Origin: Tigriopus japonicus
Taxonomy: Eukaryota > Arthropoda > Copepoda > Harpacticoida > Harpacticidae
Length of the DNA stretch: 64,000 bases
Assembly (NCBI GenBank): GCA_010645155.1
Contig: JAAGOF010000023.1
Location: 118,421-182,420 of the forward strand
Direction of reading: 5' to 3'
Shown here one piece after another: positions 54,446 through 64,000 of this stretch. Below the pieces are notes generated by a model. That model had not been told where the DNA came from, made no database searches, and saw nothing but the letters and a program-made list of their open reading frames with translations. The stretch's first letter is position 1. Every line of letters starts with the position of its first letter. A program made the translations under genes and the position numbers.

Positions 54446-54980
54446 ATGTTAATAACTGTCAGGGCAATTTTAACCTTTCAAGAGAATGCTTCCCCCATTT
54501 GGGCTCCCATGAACTCGGAAGGTTTGCAAAAGGTCGAGCAGGTCCGAAGATGTTTTACTAGGAACATCACAGGAATGAGAGAGCTCTCGTATTGGGAGAG
54601 GCTCAAGAAGTTAGGACTGTACAGTACTCAGAGAAGGTATGAAAGGTATCTGATACTGTATGTTTTCAAGAGCGTTCACGGGCTCTGTCCTAACCCAGGC
54701 TTTGAGATCAGTTGTAGTGATCGTAGAGGTTTTACTTGCCTTTTGAGAGCACCTCCAAATCCAAGGGAATCGAGACTAGTTCGAACAATGAAGTCCTCCT
54801 CTCTTCTTTATCGGGCTCCTTCATTGTTCAATTTGTTGCCTCTTTGCCTTCGTCGGGAATTTCATTTATGGCAGAATTGGACAAATTTTTAAACACTAAT
54901 CCTGATTAACCCAAAATTCAAGGGTTGTCCTTGTTTGTCAACTCTAATCCATTGGGAGTCTAAATATCCGTAAATCTTAA
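54446..54980 (+). pseudogene. Non-LTR retrotransposon reverse-transcriptase C-terminus, 5'-truncated
   Basis: The frame to 54892 encodes ENASPIWAP, then a segment like KVEQVRRCFTRNITGMRELSYWERLKKLGL, given here only by its start (about 54530) and its key residues R-F-T-R, L-S-Y-x-E-R-L and L-G-L. These are the conserved thumb/C-terminal features of CR1/Jockey-type reverse transcriptases. The catalytic palm is missing. A 3' tail with gattaaccc follows. Fragments of the same tail occur at 47488-47545 and 48735-49165. It is a dead-on-arrival 5'-truncated insertion. Confidence 0.8.
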
Positions 54981-56337
54981 ATGAAAACATTGTATTAATG
55001 ATTCATTTTTTCACTGAGAACTCCATTCTTTGTGTTCTTTTCCTTCCTTCCTAGTTTTCCCCTAGTTCATGGGCCGGTAAAAAACCCGCAACCAAACAGA
55101 AAAAGTCACCAAAAAATCGAGCACATAAAATAGCCTAACAGTTGCATGAATTTTTGAGACCTCAATCCTTTGAACTTACAACAGTCACGAAAAGTTTTGT
55201 CGGCCACTGTTGTCAAATTGAAAAACAAAGCTGAAAAAATCCGATAAAGAGGTAACAAGATAACAGTTTTATCTTTAAGCATTCTGAAAAGGACAATTCA
55301 GGTTTTCTTTCTTCTATATCAAAACTGAAGTTGTTTAAAGTTGTGTAACATTTGTTGTCAGAATACGAACGTTTAAAGATTTTCAAGGGAGAAAGTTGGA
55401 TAAGATGTTTGTAAGTAAAAAATAACCGTACAACGTTTGATTCGGTACTCAAAGATTCATGAAAGATCCTTCTGAGATTTGACAGGTTAAGATTTCTACG
55501 TTTCCAGGCAAAAATCCCAGAAAAGACGAAACGAAACATCAGGTTTCACTTAGTTGGAGGGTTCAAAATGACTTTATCTCAAAATGGGATTTAGTTGGTC
55601 TCTCTCCAAAAAATGAAGGGACATGAAGGGGAAAACTGATACCATTGAAGACTTGTTAACCTTAAACCAAAAACAAGAAACAGAGATTGAACAGGATTCA
55701 TTTCATTTATCTTCCTGACATCTGCCTATCAATAGTCTTACAATAATAGGGTTGCTGAAGAAAAAGTGAGAAATTGTTTTTCCATTAAAACTGGGGATTG
55801 CAAAACCCGAGCTGTTTTTAGGAACATGGCCCTTAAGTTCAATCGAATTTAGCCTCTCTTCAATGAACATGTCGAAGCAATTTCTAGAAGGATCGACGCA
55901 GTGCTTCCATATCTTGCACTTTTGCGCAAATCTTGCGCTTTTTGGGGTCCCGCTTGCCCATTTTTTTGGCTGTGGCGGCTTGCGCTTTTCAAGTTCGAAT
56001 CAAAAGAAAGAAAAATTGCCCTTTGAACCCTACAATTACTAAAAATTGTCCAAAATGCCACTCAACAAGAACTATTTTAAAGATAAGTTTGAAACAATGA
56101 TTTATCGTTAATTGGAAAAATGATATAAGCACAAATTTGTTTTACCAACAAATCTGCAATGCTTGAGAGTGAAATAAATTTCTGCGTCTGCCAAAGCAAA
56201 ACCTAGTGTTGCTACCCAAATAACTAGCAACGAATAAGTTCAAACATATATTCAACAAGGCTCACTCGGGTAATTAACACCAAACTTGGGTTTTAACAAA
56301 TTGTTGACAGAGTGGGGCTTTGATGGTACAATTCAAA

Positions 56338-56964
56338 ATGGCGGTCGAGTTTTTCGCGCTCAAACAAGCCTGGAAGCTTCTGCCCCCTCTCGCAACCTCG
56401 AAAGACGCGNNNNNNNNNNNNNNNNNNNNNNNNNNNNNNNNNNNNNNNNNNNNNNNNNNNNNNNNNNNNNNNNNNNNNNNNNNNNNNNNNNNNNNNNNNN
56501 NNNNNNNNNNNNNNNNNNNNNNNNNNNNNNNNNNNNNNNNNNNNNNNNNNNNNNNNNNNNNNNNNNNNNNNNNNNNNNNNNNNNNNNNNNNNNNNNNNNN
56601 NNNNNNNNNNNNNNNNNNNNNNNNNNNNNNNNNNNNNNNNNNNNNNNNNNNNNNNNNNNNNNNNNNNNNNNNNNNNNNNNNNNNNNNNNNNNNNNNNNNN
56701 NNNNNNNNNNNNNNNNNNNNNNNNNNNNNNNNNNNNNNNNNNNNNNNNNNNNNNNNNNNNNNNNNNNNNNNNNNNNNNNNNNNNNNNNNNNNNNNNNNNN
56801 NNNNNNNNNNNNNNNNNNNNNNNNNNNNNNNNNNNNNNNNNNNNNNNNNNNNNNNNNNNNNNNNNNNNNNNNNNNNNNNNNNNNNNNNNNNNNNNNNNNN
56901 NNNNNNNNNNNNNNNCCGCAGGCTCTTAAAGAAGCGTAAGAAAGGTTTGGTTCATAAAAGTTGA
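56338..56964 (+). CDS. Possible protein-coding gene interrupted by an assembly gap
   Basis: ATG 56338 has a strong context (caaaATGg) and opens MAVEFFALKQAWKLLPPL in sequence GC-richer than its surroundings. It runs into a 506-N gap. After the gap the same frame, if the N count is right, ends RRLLKKRKKGLVHKS and a stop at 56962-56964. I recognise no family. It could equally be a transposon gene or a chance frame, since only about 24 and 15 residues are visible. Confidence 0.3.
   Translation: MAVEFFALKQAWKLLPPLATSKDAXXXXXXXXXXXXXXXXXXXXXXXXXXXXXXXXXXXXXXXXXXXXXXXXXXXXXXXXXXXXXXXXXXXXXXXXXXXXXXXXXXXXXXXXXXXXXXXXXXXXXXXXXXXXXXXXXXXXXXXXXXXXXXXXXXXXXXXXXXXXXXXXXXXXXXXXXXXXXXXXXXXXXXXXXRRLLKKRKKGLVHKS
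56410..56915. other. Assembly gap (506 N)
   Basis: An unbroken run of N between GC-richer flanks; frames spanning it are not evidence of coding. Confidence 0.99.
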
Positions 56965-57404
56965 AGAACTCTTTTTCTTCTAAATACACACACCAGCTGT
57001 AACTGGAAAAAAAGATAAGCATTCACCAACAAAATCAAAAGTATTTCTCAGAAAACATAATCAGTCTTAAGGTCATTGTTTCATTCATTTGTTCCTCCTA
57101 ATCGAATGGAAGGGAAGGGTGTTTAGAGCTAGCTAAATAGTCTATGAGGCACCCTTGATAATTCACTTGTAGGTCCTGTAATGATGACCATAGAAATAAT
57201 GAGAAGTGCTAGAGTGTCTGCTGATCGACAAATAGATTAGTGATTAAAGGCAAGGATTTACAAAGGTCATTGGGAAGTTTGGGTCCAATCCCATGACATA
57301 AATGGCTTTGACCTAGGTCTTGCTATCGGAATTCTTTAGCCCTTTCATTTTTGGCAAGGGTATTACAAGCCTTTCAATTTGCAACTATCCATGATGGCCT
57401 AGAG

Positions 57405-57552
57405 AAGGGGTCAGCAACGACTTTGGAGTTATGACCCAACAAATCAGTTGCTCAGGGGGCCGCAAAACAGAATTTAGCAGGTTTAAGGGTCCACAATTGA
57501 ACAATCACAAAGCTTTGGGCCCACCAAAAATCACACTGGTGGCCGATCCCTG
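57405..57552. mobile_element. hAT-type MITE, GGTCGGCAACC family, short copy
   Basis: The left end aaggggtcagcaacg and inverted right end CAGGGATCGGCCACC are diverged family termini. The flanking octamers gcctagag (57397-57404) and acctaggg (57553-57560) agree at 6 of 8. At 148 bp it is an internally shortened relative of 48819-49093. Confidence 0.65.
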
Positions 57553-58647
57553 ACCTAGGGGATCGATTCAAGGTGTGAGAGGTGAAAAGTCAAGGATTCT
57601 TGTCCAAATATGATGGTTACTTTTCTACGATATTTCGAGCTCGATCTATTCGAGTTTTTTCACGCTTATAGTTTGTCCACTAGACTAGGTTAAATTAGAA
57701 GGTTAATGTAGTTTTCGAGGTTGACAACAATTTCTCTCTAAACGCTAAATGCAGGTCTTGTCATCTTACTTTTTCTTCTTCTTAAAAGCCTCTTATGGCC
57801 ACACGACAAGATCTACCCAACGATGCCAAAGATCATTCCCAAAGTTACCCAAAACCTTATCCTGAGGAGTAATTTCGGTTCTAGTCCAGAAACTTGGTCA
57901 CTATATTGATTCAAAAGTAACCAAAGACAACAATTGAAACCTTTTATAGGTATATACAATACACAACTGTGCATATACAAGTTGGTCAGGATTTGTTCTG
58001 ATATTACATGTTTCGGTATCTTTAAGCCTGGAAAAGAAATATTCAAATGAAATCGTGAAAAAACTTTTGTCAGGTCTGTACATCTCTGATTGGCCAAAAC
58101 CATTAAAGCACGTTGTTGACGTAACAATGGGCCATATCTTATCCGAGATAAAAGATGCTGTTTTGAAGCATTAGTTTCATTTCTAACCTCTCCGTCGTTT
58201 TTTCAGTGGCTTTTGGTCAGCTTTGATCTGACTGAGCAAACTTCAGCTTAAATTGTATATAAATGAATTCAAGACTGAATCGTGAACAGGTTTTCAGCAT
58301 CATTCAACGGAGTTGACTACTTCATTTTGTATGGTGAAAAAATGTTCTCAGGAACCAGACCTTTGGTAATTGCTTTGAAAACAAAATTAATTACAGTGTG
58401 ACCAAAAGAAAAATAATTAGATATTTTTACTCTGTTCAATTTTGTGCCGTTTTTTCCAATAACTTGATAATTAGAGGGTGGATAAAAAGTTTTTTTCCTG
58501 CAGAGGAGAAAATCTAGACGTTTTACGATACAGGTCAGCTGGGGTCAGCTGAACATTAACACTAAAGAAGAGCTAGTTGCATCAGCCGTTTAGAATTTCT
58601 GCTCTGTAGGAAAAAAACTTTTTAAAACAGAAAACTAGAAAAAAAAT

Positions 58648-58865
58648 AGACTCCTTTAAGCGCAACCAGTGAAATGGAAAACACCTGCAACCTTTGAGCG
58701 TTAATACGCAAAATTTTTGTTTTTACGTGTCCAACATCCATTGAGAAGTTCGAAAACAGGTCAAACGTTTGAGTCAGGGTGCAATATTTGGAGCTGTATT
58801 ACTAAGGTGACCTCCCAGTCTTATGTACTGTGACCTCTCAGTCAGCTGCTCGTTAAAGGACCCAA
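58648..58865 (-). mobile_element. GTCCTTTAA-end element, copy 4
   Basis: Read on the minus strand it starts TTGGGTCCTTTAACGAGC, carries two ggtcac units with gtacataag between them, and ends cttaaaggagtc. It is the copy closest to 1373-1591 in length (218 versus 219 bp). Confidence 0.65.
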
Positions 58866-59490
58866 TACGCAGGAGCCGATCGACTCTCTTATAATGAAGC
58901 GATGTTCTTTTACAGTGTGCTCAATAAAAATGAGAATTATTTCAGACCCTTTCTGTAACTAGTGCAAAGATCGTAAGTTTTTTCTATCTCTTAAAGAAAT
59001 TTACTCTCTAGACTCTCTAGAAATGGGCGGCATATTTATTTTCCTTTGAGAGGTGTCAGTCCTATAGAAGATGAAGCTAAAACCCCTTGTATCCCGCGGG
59101 CTTGTTGTACTGTTTTACAAAGCACATAGCCTTCGAGGGAAAAAAATAAAATAGACTAGTGCTCTAGGATAGACGACATTCGAGATGAAAACGTGCCTCA
59201 CTCCGATGTAAAACATAAGTTGGGGCATGAATTTGAAAAAAAGTTTTTCTGTACATCGCAAATTTAAAGACAGAGATCTCAAAGCCGCGTTCAATCCGAG
59301 TGGTCTGGCCATCAAACAAGAGACGTGCCAGGAGGAGTGCCGATGGCAAGTATCTTTTCTAGCCGGACAAGGCATCTTCCAAGTACGCCAAGAAAGCGCT
59401 GGATTAATTTAAGGATTAATTGAGCAGAAAACTTCCGTGCATGCCGAAAGAAAAGAACCCAATCAACTTGTCCCAGGTCCGTCCAAAGAG

Positions 59491-60112
59491 ACATGCACAA
59501 AGGTTGCTCAAGTGAGCATTTTAAATCATACTGCTAGTGGTAAAACAGGGCTGTTGGCTATGTTGAGTTGCTTGGCCCATAATGCCCAATCCAAGTCATT
59601 TCAATTTTTGCGTGTATTCAGTAGGTTTAGGCCCCTAGAAACGATCACCATTTTACATTTAAATACCTCTACTTACACCTGGTTGATGATGTGCTCAGTC
59701 TTTTAGGTAGAGAATGAGACACGTAAAGCCATATATTCCTTGAAAGAAGCACTAAAAACTATTTCATTACTCTTTTTAGGAAACATTTTTAAATATTGAT
59801 ATTCTTCTATGGAATCAACTGAACAAATATGCATCCTTGAATTATTTTTTGGATCACTTTTTAGTCATATTTTTGCACTAGCACAAGGCTTGCTGAAGTG
59901 TTTTTGAAAATTCTCTGATTGCCCTGAAAATGAATTTTGCATATTATTGACCCAACTCCAGCCAAGGTTTCCACGAACCTACGCTCTTTGAATATACGCA
60001 AAAATTGAAATGATTTGGATTTGCCAAAATGGGCCAAGCAACTCCGCACCGTCAATGGCCCCTGTTGGCGGTATGATTTAAAAGGCTTACTTGAGCAACC
60101 TTTGAGCATGTC
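59491..60112. repeat. Inverted repeat with about 145-bp arms
   Basis: The left arm (59491-59640) and right arm (about 59968-60112) are inverted relatives: acatgcacaaaggttgctca against acatgctcaaaggttgctca, then tttaaatcatac, gagttgcttggccca and catttcaatttttgcgt. The spacer of about 325 bp shows no frame of note. Likely a foldback element. Confidence 0.65.
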
Positions 60113-62271
60113 CCATTGAAGATTTTTTCGGCCCCTTCAGTACCCTAATGTACAAAATGATTAGTAAGTTAAAGATTCAAAACATTTGACCCCGAGGATA
60201 AAAAAATCTCACGTTTTATTAAACACCCGTTATATTCATACTTACAACGAAAAGTATGATTGGACCAAAACTTTATGGTCTGGATGAGCGTTAAAGTTGA
60301 ATTCGTTTCAAATAGTTTTGGATCGGAAGGGCATTTTAATTTTTCAAACAGAAACCGAAATTTTAGACGTGAGCATTTTCGAAAAATAACTAGTTTCAAA
60401 AGAAATTAATTTCAAAACGCTTAATTTTGAGAAGAAACGAGTACGAAAGCACCGGATTACTAAGTTATATGCGTGCATGACTCAGTAAATATCTCTCTAT
60501 GAAAATGGAAATTAAGCTGATCAAATTTTATCAATATATTTAATATGTTTCTCAAAAGAAAGAAGAAACTGTTCGTTTCTATCACAAGTCACTAAAGGAA
60601 AACAATTTCAATTACCTGTAATTACTTTTGAAATGTAGCAAATTATATTAACTTTTTATGACCGTAGATTTTTAAATCCAACCTTTTTCGGTTTCAACTT
60701 TTTCTTTCGAAATATTGGATAATCGAGAGAATAAACTCGTTGAAATATTTTTTTATAACAAAAGTATCCAAAATGGCGAAAATGTGAAATACAAATTACT
60801 TGCCTGAAAATGAAATGTAATTAGTTTTCAACAAATTATGACTGCAATTGAGGTCAAAAGTAACGCAACTACAAGGCAATTATTTCGTCTCTTTTAAAGC
60901 CGAAAGAGAGGCAAAGCCTAAATAGAAAAGCAATGAAGCCAAAATTTGGTTCTCACACAGAACTTGAAGAAATTTCACCTTTGACTCGAACCGTGACCAT
61001 GTCTAATTTACAGGGCGTTTAATTTTTTTTTTGAGGTAGTCCAAAACCAATGATTTAAATACTGTACCTAGTCAAACCCAAAATCAACATATGGCTGTTG
61101 CCGTATTGAAACATCAAAAGTCTTCATCAAATTATCTAAAAGTTAACCAGACTAATAGAAATAACTAAGTAAGGCATATGCAACAAAATGATCTTTAAGA
61201 AATAAAAGTGCAATTATATTATTCAAATGAGAGTTGATTTTTTGCTTACCAAGATGATGCGAGGTCTGTAAGTAAAGACATCAAGGTCATCATTTTGTCA
61301 GATAATTCCCAATCAATAGTTTAATTTCAAATATGTTGAACACCAATTTTCAGTTCTTTGAGTTCTGTCCAGAGGAAAATATCTTGATTTCCAGATGAAC
61401 TTTTTCCTTCAAAGACTATTTGCTTCTGAAATTCATTCCAAAAATTCCTGATTTTTAGTGTCTTTTCGTTACTTTTGGGGGTTTCCAAATTTGTCGGCAG
61501 AACGAAAAACTAGGGCATAGCAATAACATTTATGAGTTTCTATGTCGCCAAATGTGACAATTTCAATATTAATTTTTTTTTCTTGTAAAATTGGTTCGAA
61601 AGCAAAGCACGTGCTATCTTTTTCGTCCAGACCTCGCATCGTTATAGTGACCGATTTTTTCATTTTGTCCGACCACGTCTTTCTTGAATACAATCTTGCA
61701 ATCGAGTGCACAGTGCACATAAACTTCTGAAACAGCCTTTTTTCTACAGTTATTACTTCGCTCTTTTTATTCGTGGGTTGAAAGAAGCCCATTTACGTGG
61801 GCTCATATTAACCACTACAAGAGACATGATTCCTAGAAGATTGAGCATGAGATGCCATATAAAATTCATACAATAGGTTGCATGCATTTTATTTTCCTTG
61901 AATGTGAACAAATAGATCTGTTTAGAGTAAAGTATAGGACATGACATTGATGACATCTTTTTTCCAACACACGGCACATCCTCCCGTTGTACTCGAAAAT
62001 ATTGGAATGCATATGAAGAATGACGATGACAGTACACCTAGATCGAATATGAGTCATGGTGAGAACGATTTGAAAACATTGGGCCATTTTCACAGATAAT
62101 ATATGTAAAGCGTGAGATACATTCGGTTGCTGTGAAAACAAATCTGACAACAGAAAAAAACTCGTGGTCATGTTATCAACAAAAACCCTGGTAAAAGCAA
62201 CCACATTTGAATGGTTGGTTGGTGTTAGTTCAGACATGGGTTGGTTAGGAGATTCAATGCCCATTCACAAT

Positions 62272-64000
62272 CTACCTTGGAGGTTTAGCGGTATCCTTCA
62301 GTTCAATCATCTCCTCGTCTGGACCATTTTTGGTCCCTGTTGTTCCACCTCCAGTTGAGCTGTGCCCCCGAAGAGACTCATTTAGGATCTTCGAGATCTT
62401 TCTGAAAGAGACAAAATTGCCCGATGTTGTACTGGTTCTTGGTTCTGATACGGTACTCCTTCTCTGACTCGGTTGTCTTGGTGAGAGTCCAAAGATCTTG
62501 GTTCGAATCCACTCGATGTTCTTGGCATCAAAGAAAATGACACAGAACATGGTGAACCCTTGGAGTGAGTTGATGATTTTGAACACGGTGGTGACATATT
62601 TGACCTCACTGGGATGGTAGATGGTTTCCAAGAGGAACGAAACCTGTTCGGCGATCCAGGTGATTCCCATGGCGAAGAACATCTTCACCACCGTGGCATA
62701 TTTGGTCTTATTCTGAGCACGTAGCATGGGATCTCCGCTTTTGTCCGCCCAGATGCCACAACAAAGGTTCCACGTGGATGAGATGAAGAACAGGACGTTG
62801 AGAATTAACAGGGGTAGGATGATGATATGTAAATAGAACACCGAAGGCCAACCATGATCCAGAAAACAGCGCATCTTTCCAATGCCTGGATAAACCACGT
62901 GAGTATCATCAGCCATGGGTGAGTATTGCATGGCAATGGTGACAATGATGACCAAAAGAGGAGCTCCCCACGAGTATAGAGCATAGAACTTGAATTTCTT
63001 ATGCCTCCATCCTGTAGCAATACTCGGATCTGGCAGGGTCTTCATTTGCCGGAAAGTGGTCCAAATATCAAAGCCCATGGCATTCAGCCAAAATATGGCA
63101 GAGAGATAAGAGAACTGAAGGAGCAATGCCATTAGTACGCAAAGACCCTCATAATCAGGTAGAGTGGCAAATATCTTGGCAATAATGAGGAGTAGATAAA
63201 AGAAGAATAACATTGAGACAAGACAAAGTGTCATGACCCCGAACAGTTTCTGGCGGTTACGCCGGTACACGTGGATGAAAAGCAAACCCAGGAATACTAA
63301 TGAGATGACGAAAAGCGTTGGGATTATGGTGAAATCCAGAATCTCCACGTATCGACGGAATCCTTTGGAAGCAGCGTCTTCTGGTTGGCAAACAACAATC
63401 ATGAATGGATAACTGTGGCTATTGGTTTCGTTATCGTAGATCTCTTCTCGTTCCACACAATACTTATCATGGGCATATTCCACCTTATGAATCCGTGCCT
63501 CGCCGGTTTCCAACATGACGAATTCGTCATATCTAAAGAATCTACAGCCTTTAGGCGGACTACCGTGTAGAAATTTGAACTCGTTACGTTGCTTGAGAGA
63601 TTTGGTGATGCCATCCTCCTCAAAAATGGGCAATTGTGTAAAGTTAAGTTCCACGGGTTCCACACAAGTCCCGTCTTTGAACACCTCTTTGAACGGACAG
63701 CAGAAGTTGATGCAAGTTCGATTTTCACATTCGAATTCAAACTTTGTTCGACAAAACACGGCGGCTGTGCCCTCATACCTTCCTTGATGGTAAGCTTTTT
63801 CCACACAAAAGTCTTCGAAAGTCGTCGAACTTGCTTTATCCAAGAGAATGAAGTGATTGCCAGTCACATTGAGGTCATCAATGGCATACGCTCCCTGGTG
63901 ATGGTAATTCTGAGCATTTCCAAAATAATCCAGCTCCTCACGATCCGTACACGTGGGCAGATGAGGATCAGCGTGTAATTGGAAACTGACCTCGGAATAG
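62272..64000 (-). CDS. Methuselah-like class B (secretin/adhesion-type) GPCR, 5' incomplete
   Basis: One uninterrupted minus-strand frame runs from the right window edge to a stop at 62272-62274: 575 visible residues, with the start lying beyond the window. The visible part has a cysteine-rich extracellular region (about residues 1-220) with sequons NVT, NRT, NFT and NET and a CINFCCPF cluster. Seven hydrophobic helices follow at about 222-246, 253-277, 285-309, 337-359, 387-409, 437-457 and 469-491. The likely loop disulphide is Cys287-Cys378. A Ser/Thr-rich tail of about 70 residues ends the protein. The Mth-type ectodomain without a GPS proteolysis motif identifies the family. These are plasma-membrane receptors linked to stress resistance, ageing and development in insects; the ligand here is unknown. 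No intron interrupts 1.7 kb, unlike the other two genes. The stop is tail-to-tail with the NPF-type receptor gene, 9.1 kb away. A possible polyadenylation signal (minus strand) is at 61888-61893. Confidence 0.9.
   Translation of the reverse strand, partial: YSEVSFQLHADPHLPTCTDREELDYFGNAQNYHHQGAYAIDDLNVTGNHFILLDKASSTTFEDFCVEKAYHQGRYEGTAAVFCRTKFEFECENRTCINFCCPFKEVFKDGTCVEPVELNFTQLPIFEEDGITKSLKQRNEFKFLHGSPPKGCRFFRYDEFVMLETGEARIHKVEYAHDKYCVEREEIYDNETNSHSYPFMIVVCQPEDAASKGFRRYVEILDFTIIPTLFVISLVFLGLLFIHVYRRNRQKLFGVMTLCLVSMLFFFYLLLIIAKIFATLPDYEGLCVLMALLLQFSYLSAIFWLNAMGFDIWTTFRQMKTLPDPSIATGWRHKKFKFYALYSWGAPLLVIIVTIAMQYSPMADDTHVVYPGIGKMRCFLDHGWPSVFYLHIIILPLLILNVLFFISSTWNLCCGIWADKSGDPMLRAQNKTKYATVVKMFFAMGITWIAEQVSFLLETIYHPSEVKYVTTVFKIINSLQGFTMFCVIFFDAKNIEWIRTKIFGLSPRQPSQRRSTVSEPRTSTTSGNFVSFRKISKILNESLRGHSSTGGGTTGTKNGPDEEMIELKDTAKPPR

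Larger units (their letters stand above)
53126..62271. other. Intergenic region between the two convergent receptor genes
   Basis: It contains a non-LTR relic (54446-54980), a possible gene across a gap (56338-56964), an hAT MITE (57405-57552), a GTCCTTTAA-end element (58648-58865) and an inverted repeat (59491-60112). The stretches 53480-54440, 54990-56330, 57560-58640 and 60120-62270 show no gene or element I recognise. Confidence 0.6.

Noticed and set aside
56286..57022. Other long frames across the second gap
   Set aside because: They depend on N residues; only the frame from ATG 56338 has a start-context argument.

Overview
The window is nuclear DNA of an invertebrate animal, most probably an arthropod. 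It is AT-rich, has spliced genes with GT-AG introns of 0.5 to 7 kb, and is full of short non-autonomous transposons. A ZAD-type C2H2 zinc-finger gene, a neuropeptide-F/Y-type receptor and a methuselah-like receptor together point to an arthropod. A crustacean such as a copepod is my guess, made from genome style rather than from any diagnostic sequence. There is no bacterial-type operon.

Layout. Positions 1-5965 are intergenic with repeat debris (a tRNA-derived SINE, a 219-bp inverted-terminal-repeat element, a 652-bp foldback). A plus-strand zinc-finger gene follows at 5966-24783: seven coding exons whose phases chain exactly into an 842-residue protein with an N-terminal ZAD, eleven C2H2-type fingers and a Ser/Thr-rich tail. 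A polyadenylation signal lies at 24932. Positions 24938-35341 are repeat-rich intergenic DNA with a young LTR retrotransposon (identical 122-bp LTRs, tRNA-Ser-type primer site, 5-bp target duplication) inserted into an older foldback element. Its interior is an assembly gap. A plus-strand rhodopsin-class receptor gene of the NPF/NPY-receptor type occupies 35342-53125 in five coding exons (358 residues), with one GC-AG intron. Positions 53126-62271 are intergenic: a non-LTR reverse-transcriptase relic, a GC-richer possible gene cut by a 506-bp gap, and more inverted repeats. A minus-strand methuselah-like class B receptor (62272 to the right edge, 5' incomplete) ends the window, convergent with the NPF-type receptor gene.

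How the parts relate. The three genes share no operon or pathway that the sequence shows. Two are receptors acting at the plasma membrane and one is a nuclear DNA-binding protein. The most distinctive content is the transposon layering. Several elements are dated relative to each other by nesting: LTR element in foldback, hAT MITE in SINE, hAT MITE in another hAT MITE (both with perfect 8-bp target duplications), and hAT MITE in a non-LTR relic. There is also a mariner derivative whose two halves carry transposase fragments facing each other. I did not find a clearly new biological system. The best candidates for follow-up are the two-headed mariner derivative, the short-LTR retroelement, and the inverted repeat carrying divergent CCAAT/TATA promoter-like arms.
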